Shown: positions 60,125-64,000 of the stretch, piece by piece | Position numbering within the stretch: the stretch's first letter is position 1 | How the letters are laid out: every line of letters begins with the position of its first letter | Assembly (NCBI RefSeq): GCF_027497195.1 | Contig: NZ_CP114905.1 | Span: 3,272,001-3,336,000 of the forward strand | Length of the DNA: 64,000 nt | Origin: Streptomyces sp. WMMC500 | GTDB lineage: Bacteria; Actinomycetota; Actinomycetes; Streptomycetales; Streptomycetaceae | Reading direction: 5' to 3' | Translations under genes and position numbers: made by a program | The notes under the pieces: generated by a model | Database searches by the model: none | Told to the model about the DNA's origin: nothing | Seen by the model: the letters and a program-made list of their open reading frames with translations, nothing else

Positions 60125-61272
60125 GCAACGGCCTCCTTGGTTGCGAGCGTGGACAGAGCCGTGACCAGGGCCTGCCGGGAGGTCCGGCAGTAGCTGGTCT
60201 CGGTAGAAGTGAGGTCGCCGTTCTCGAAATAGCGGTTGGCGGCCTGGGCACCGCGGCAGAAGTCGAAGAACTCGCATTCGGCCTGGCAGCGGTCCAGGCT
60301 GGTGAGAAAGTCGCGGACGTAGCGCAGCCGGTAGGCATCCCGGAGGATCTCGGGCAGGCTACGGTCGAGGATGTTGCCGGCCAAGAAGTCGCCGTACTCC
60401 GGTGCTGCCGTGTCCGCGAGTTCTGGGGAGAGCAGGACCACGTCGCCCTTCCAGGAGACGGTGGGGATGGGGTCGAGGCGGCGCCTGTCCCACTCAACTC
60501 TCTGGCCGGACCGGATCATATGGAGGTACTCGGCGAGGCGTTCGAGTTCCCGGACCACTGGGGCACCGGGGTGCTCGCGGGTCCACGTGAGGGTGCGGCG
60601 CCAGAACTCCTCGGCCTGGACTGCGGTGGGCGGCTGCCGATCGGTGTTGGCCCCTTCGATCTCCTCAATGTTGAAGCCCACTGTATGGCCGCCCAGGGAG
60701 GTCAAGAACTCCAGCAGTTCCTCCGGCATCGCGATCCCCAGGGCGCCGACCACCGAGATGACGGAGAACGGGATGCCGTGCTCGCGCAGCCGCGAGATGC
60801 CGCGCAGGATCCGGTCGAAGGCAGGCTTCCCTCGCAGGTCGACGCGCTCGGCGTTCAAGTCGGCCGGGCCGTCGATGCTCACCCCGACGCGGAAGTCGTA
60901 CGCGGCAAGCTGTTCGCACCACGTCTCCGTGATGAGCGTCGCGTTGGTCTGCACATAGTGGTGGACTCGGCCCGCCCGCCGCAGGGCCTCGAACGGCGCG
61001 AGCAGTGCGGCGAACTTCTGCTGACCCACGGCGAGCGGCTCCCCACCGTGCCAGACGATGCCGATCGGATGGCCGCTGTCGTCGAGCTGAGCCACCGCCC
61101 TCGCCAGGGCCTCGGCCACCTCCGTCGACATCTGTTGCTTGAGCTTGCGAAACGGCAGGTAGCAGTACCGGCAGTCCAGATTGCACCAGGTCGTGGGCTG
61201 CACCACCAGCGTCTGCGGGACCGCAAACCGCTCCCGGTACCGGGCACGCCACTGGGACGGGCGAGAACGCAT
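60121..61272 (-). CDS. Radical SAM/SPASM peptide-modifying enzyme
   Basis: 383 residues. The cluster motif is CNLDCRYC (Cys30, Cys34, Cys37), a CxxxCxxC typical of radical SAM. VWHGGEPL and GVSIDGPADLN follow as in peptide-maturing SPASM enzymes such as FxsB, GrrM and anSME relatives. The C-terminal SPASM domain has CQAECEFFDFCRG and a final SYC, which bind auxiliary iron-sulfur clusters. Ahead of the precursor in the same operon, it should install cross-links in the WDN/FDN motifs. The ATG at 61272 opens the operon; the TGACAT operator cluster lies 100-150 bp upstream. Confidence 0.92.
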   Translation of the reverse strand: MRSRPSQWRARYRERFAVPQTLVVQPTTWCNLDCRYCYLPFRKLKQQMSTEVAEALARAVAQLDDSGHPIGIVWHGGEPLAVGQQKFAALLAPFEALRRAGRVHHYVQTNATLITETWCEQLAAYDFRVGVSIDGPADLNAERVDLRGKPAFDRILRGISRLREHGIPFSVISVVGALGIAMPEELLEFLTSLGGHTVGFNIEEIEGANTDRQPPTAVQAEEFWRRTLTWTREHPGAPVVRELERLAEYLHMIRSGQRVEWDRRRLDPIPTVSWKGDVVLLSPELADTAAPEYGDFLAGNILDRSLPEILRDAYRLRYVRDFLTSLDRCQAECEFFDFCRGAQAANRYFENGDLTSTETSYCRTSRQALVTALSTLATKEAVA

Positions 61273-61371
61273 CAGGGGGCCTCTCCTCGACGGACAGGGA
61301 CATCGCCGACCGCGAGCCGGAGCCGCGGGGCGCGTACACGACCACCATCCGTCGCGCAGTGACCCATACGC

Positions 61372-61424
61372 GATGACATCGCGCTGTCATCCCTGATGAC
61401 ATGTCATCAGGGAGGCGCTGACAT
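61372..61424. promoter_or_regulatory. Cluster of TGACAT palindromes between divergent genes
   Basis: A GATGACA-N6-TGTCATC inverted repeat (61372-61391) abuts a 24-bp perfect palindrome (61390-61413, half TCCCTGATGACA), and another TGACAT half-site follows at 61419-61424. All lie between the radical SAM operon (minus) and the NUDIX gene (plus). Two or three dimers of one regulator could bind and control both sides. Confidence 0.75.
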
Positions 61425-61469
61425 TGCGCTGAAGCCCATTTATCAGCACGGGAGTTCGGGTGGTTCCCT

Positions 61470-62009
61470 GTGGGCTATCGTGGCGGGGTGCCTCGCTCGA
61501 TTCTGATCCACGACGGCCAGACCGCCCGCGACATGGGTCTGGTGTACTGCTGCTCGGGCTATCTCGTCGAGCGTGGCAAAGTGCTGCTCGTGCACCACAA
61601 CCGCTTCGACAAATGGGTTCCGCCAGGCGGTCATATCGAGCCTGGTGAGTCCTTTGCAGGCACGGCGGTGCGGGAGTTCAAGGAGGAGACCGGGCTGCTG
61701 GTGCAGACGATCTCCAGCCAGCCGGCCATCCACCCGGCCGACCACAACGCCACTCCCGAACCCGTGCCGTTCTACGTGGACATCGAGCGCGAAGGCTTCC
61801 CGACGCCGGCGCTGGTCCAGTTCTTTTACGTCCAACGGCAGCCGGGCACCTGGCAACAGGCTGCGGAGGCGCAGCTCGAAGAGGTGCACGGAGCTGCCTG
61901 GTTCGGCCTGGAGGACCTCGACACCCTCAAGACTTTCGACCAGGTCCGCTCCCTGGCACGATTCGCCCTGCTGAACTACCCGGTGGCAGAGGAACGCGTC
62001 ACGTCGTAG
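61470..62009 (+). CDS. NUDIX hydrolase
   Basis: 179 residues. The NUDIX box GGHIEPGESFAGTAVREFKEETGL is complete (GX5EX7REUXEEXGU). N-terminal YCCSGYLVERGKVLLVHHNRFDKWVPP and C-terminal HGAAWFGLEDLDTL are typical. The substrate is unknown, a nucleoside diphosphate derivative. GTG at 61470; the GTG at 61488 (VPRSILI) is an alternative. It is divergent from the radical SAM operon across the operator cluster, and its end overlaps by 11 bases the end of the convergent toroid-HTH gene. Confidence 0.9.
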   Translation: MGYRGGVPRSILIHDGQTARDMGLVYCCSGYLVERGKVLLVHHNRFDKWVPPGGHIEPGESFAGTAVREFKEETGLLVQTISSQPAIHPADHNATPEPVPFYVDIEREGFPTPALVQFFYVQRQPGTWQQAAEAQLEEVHGAAWFGLEDLDTLKTFDQVRSLARFALLNYPVAEERVTS

Positions 62010-63471
62010 GCGGCGCCTCCCGCCCCGCGAGGCGGTACCCGCTCGCTCCGTCCACCGTGCCGGCCACGATTAGCCGGGCCGGGCCGCCGCCGAAGGCCGC
62101 AGAGACGGCCCGGTTAAGGCGCTGCACGTACTTGGGCACCGAGGACGGGGAGACATAGAGCTTTGCCGCAATCCGATCGGTCGACAGTCCGGTCTCGCGA
62201 GCGTCGTACACGACCTTCACCACGTCGAACAAGCGCTCCGACAACTCACACGCCACGATTCCTTCGCTGTCGCGTGCCCCGAGGAGAACGGTCCGGCCCG
62301 GACCGAGGGCGACATGAGCGATGTCCATCCCGGCTGACGCCTCGCTCGCGTCCTCGGAGGCAGGGTCGGTAAGGTTCATCCGGATCAGGCGCTGCATCGC
62401 TTCCTCGTAGGCCGACACCGTGTAATACGCGGCCCGGATGGTGGCGCGCTTGCCCGAGGCGCCCGGCTCGTTCCACAGCCCGGCCTCCGGGTCCCACAGG
62501 TCGTTCATCAGCTTCCACGCCCTGACGAGACGGGGGTCACGGGGACTCCCACCGGCCCGGACGACGGCCTGGGTGCACAGCGCGTACGCCATATGCTCCC
62601 AGGCCGTTCCTTGCACGTCCTTGTCGTCCTCGACGAACTCTTCCCACCGGTGGTGGTTGTGCAGCAGCCACTGGCCAGCTTCGGTGACCACGTCGGCCAG
62701 TCGCTTCTGCTGCACCTGGCCGTGCACTCCGCCCGCCTCACGCACCTCATCCAGGTAGGCGGGCTCGCCACTGGGCCCGGTGCCCGAGCGAACGGTCGAC
62801 AGCGCGAGCAGGCACAGGGCAGTCTTGCTCGGGCTCGGATCGGTGTCGATGTAGGTACGCCACCCCCATGCTCCGCTCGGGCGCCGGTGGTAGAGCAGGC
62901 CGTGCACTCCGTGCTCGATCAGCGGTTCGACGCGCTCCAGCAGGCTGCTGGTCTCCACCCCGCCGGGTAAGAGGAGTCCGGGGCCGAAAGCATTGAGGGC
63001 ATCTCTGAGCTCGGCAAGACGGTGGACTACCAGGGCCGTCTGGTGCAGCGAGGTGTCGTCGAGTCCGAGGACTTCCGGCCAGCCGTGGTCGACTTGGTGA
63101 TCCTCCAGCCAGCCGACGCACCAGGTCATGGTCTCCGCGACGCCCTTGTGGTGGAAGAAGCGAGGGTGGGACAGCAGTCCGGCCAAGCCGAAGGCGATGA
63201 ACCGGGTGTGCTCACCACGACCGCCGTTGGGCCGGGGGCGCGAGTGCTCCCGGATGGCGCCGGTGAGGAAGTCGAGCCCCTGGCGAACCGGCTGTCCGGC
63301 GATGCCGGCGACCCGCAGAATCGGCAGAACCTCACTGGTGTTGACAATCGACGAAACGGAGGTCAGGGTGAGGCCCCACCCGCCGTCGTACCCCTGGTTC
63401 TGCAGGAGCGTGCGGGCAGCCTCGCCCGCTCTGGTCTCGAAGGCCGCGAGCCCCACGTGCGCACTCTTCAT
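61999..63471 (-). CDS. Alpha-toroid (terpene cyclase/prenyltransferase-like) protein fused to a C-terminal HTH
   Basis: 490 residues. About residues 10-370 are helical repeats of squalene-cyclase type with QW-like motifs (LLQNQGYDGGWGLTLTS; WLEDHQVDHGWPEVLGLDDTSLHQTALVVHRL; RRPSGAWGWRTYIDTDPSPSKTALCLLALS). No DxDD catalytic motif of squalene cyclases is evident. The last 110 residues include a helix-turn-helix (VVYDARETGLSTDRIAAKLYVSPSSVPKYVQRLNRAV). The combination suggests a ligand-binding toroid controlling DNA binding. It may be the regulator of the neighbouring RiPP operon; this is inference. Confidence 0.72.
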   Translation of the reverse strand: MKSAHVGLAAFETRAGEAARTLLQNQGYDGGWGLTLTSVSSIVNTSEVLPILRVAGIAGQPVRQGLDFLTGAIREHSRPRPNGGRGEHTRFIAFGLAGLLSHPRFFHHKGVAETMTWCVGWLEDHQVDHGWPEVLGLDDTSLHQTALVVHRLAELRDALNAFGPGLLLPGGVETSSLLERVEPLIEHGVHGLLYHRRPSGAWGWRTYIDTDPSPSKTALCLLALSTVRSGTGPSGEPAYLDEVREAGGVHGQVQQKRLADVVTEAGQWLLHNHHRWEEFVEDDKDVQGTAWEHMAYALCTQAVVRAGGSPRDPRLVRAWKLMNDLWDPEAGLWNEPGASGKRATIRAAYYTVSAYEEAMQRLIRMNLTDPASEDASEASAGMDIAHVALGPGRTVLLGARDSEGIVACELSERLFDVVKVVYDARETGLSTDRIAAKLYVSPSSVPKYVQRLNRAVSAAFGGGPARLIVAGTVDGASGYRLAGREAPPTT

Positions 63472-63575
63472 GATTCGCCTCCGCCGCCGAACGACCGGGC
63501 CGCCGGTCGGACCGTACCCAACTCGTCTATTGCCGACGCGCGTTCACCGTCGAACGCGGCGCTCGTGTTCCTGCG

Positions 63576-63815
63576 CTAAGCCGGATGGGATTGCGGCAGG
63601 CCGCGTAGGGCGTTGGCGAAGTGGTGGGTCTCGTCGGGGTCTAGGGTGCCCAGGCGGATGGTGTAGGCGGTGCGGCGGCAGGTGGGGCAGGGGGCGATGA
63701 TCTCGATGTCTGCCAGGGGGAGGCCCAGGCGTTCTGCCTGGTGAGCCAGGTTGCGTGCGGCCTCTTCTGCTTCTTGGCGGGCTAGGTCGGGGCGGACCAA
63801 CTCTTCCAAGGTCAT
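63576..63815 (-). CDS. Small CxxC protein, unknown function
   Basis: 79 residues. A helical N-terminus (MTLEELVRPDLARQEAEEAA, RNLAHQAERLGLPLADIEI) is followed by IAPCPTCRRTAYTIRLG, a CPxC zinc-knuckle-like pair, and a DETHHFANAL tail. No known function. It runs in the same direction as the next, partial gene, which also has a CxxC. Confidence 0.65.
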   Translation of the reverse strand: MTLEELVRPDLARQEAEEAARNLAHQAERLGLPLADIEIIAPCPTCRRTAYTIRLGTLDPDETHHFANALRGLPQSHPA

Positions 63816-63841
63816 GGATTTCCCGTCTGTGGTTCGGGTGT

Positions 63842-64000
63842 TCAGCGTGCGCTTCGCGAGCGGTAGCGGATTCTCGTGTCGACACCGCCGCGAGAGGCCA
63901 GCGGGACCAGCCCTCGGGTCGCGATGCAGCCGGTGCAGGCGTAGACCGTGTGGGACGTTCCGGATGCCGTGGCGTAGCGGCCCACCGAGACCAGGCGTCT
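63842..64000 (-). CDS. Partial CxxC-containing small protein
   Basis: The frame enters from the end of the window and gives 52 residues to a TGA at 63844-63842: RRLVSVGRYATASGTSHTVY, ACTGCIATRGLVPLASRGGV, DTRIRYRSRSAR. The ACTGC pair recalls the CPTC of the downstream neighbour, so both could be zinc-binding proteins of one operon. The start lies outside the window. Confidence 0.55.
   Translation of the reverse strand, partial: RRLVSVGRYATASGTSHTVYACTGCIATRGLVPLASRGGVDTRIRYRSRSAR

Overview
The window is about 72% G+C chromosomal DNA with actinomycete features: GTG starts, GGAG-type ribosome binding sites, very high third-position G+C and mycothiol-era gene neighbourhoods. The order DUF4307 protein-greA-ABC pair-ilvA-metB-msrA, and further right hutH-GGDEF-cya-birA-pccB-pccE-maf-accA-deoR-lpdA-purine nucleoside phosphorylase-phosphohexomutase, matches the conserved core of Streptomyces or a close relative. 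This assignment rests on recalled synteny, not on a search.

Layout. 1-9.1 kb is core: transcript cleavage factor GreA, a drug-type ABC exporter with an operator inside its promoter, threonine dehydratase, a MarR regulator, a degenerate ECF sigma-like gene with a small membrane partner, cystathionine gamma-synthase and MsrA. 9.05-19.47 kb is an integrated element of about 10.4 kb bounded by identical 57-bp direct repeats, the left one being the 3' end of msrA. It carries a pSAM2-like rolling-circle Rep, a GntR/KorSA-like repressor, an XRE-type regulator, a serine integrase and an IS5-family insertion. Several of its genes are broken: the integrase has one stop and two frameshifts, the ATP-binding protein has two frameshifts, and rep has no start codon in its own frame. 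No transfer ATPase is present, so this looks like a dead actinomycete integrative element. It also holds a lower-G+C two-gene cargo of unknown function.

19.5-37 kb is variable chromosome: a secreted LPMO with a perfect CebR operator, a SpoIIE-type phosphatase overlapping a CarH-like B12-binding protein, a second multi-sensor SpoIIE phosphatase, assorted enzymes and regulators, and a MacB-like ABC pair. 37-58.3 kb returns to core: L,D-transpeptidase, HutH, a GGDEF protein, adenylate cyclase, biotin ligase with biotin-dependent acyl-CoA carboxylase subunits, an MFS/TetR drug-efflux pair, a DeoR regulator, LpdA, nucleoside phosphorylase and phosphohexomutase.

58.3-64 kb is accessory. Its centrepiece is a compact candidate RiPP operon on the minus strand: radical SAM/SPASM enzyme, a 63-residue precursor with four aromatic-Asp-Asn motifs in two repeats, and a pentapeptide-repeat protein. 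The operon is divergent from a NUDIX hydrolase across a cluster of TGACAT palindromes and is followed by an alpha-toroid protein fused to a helix-turn-helix. This is the strongest candidate for an undescribed system. No rRNA, tRNA or CRISPR array was seen.
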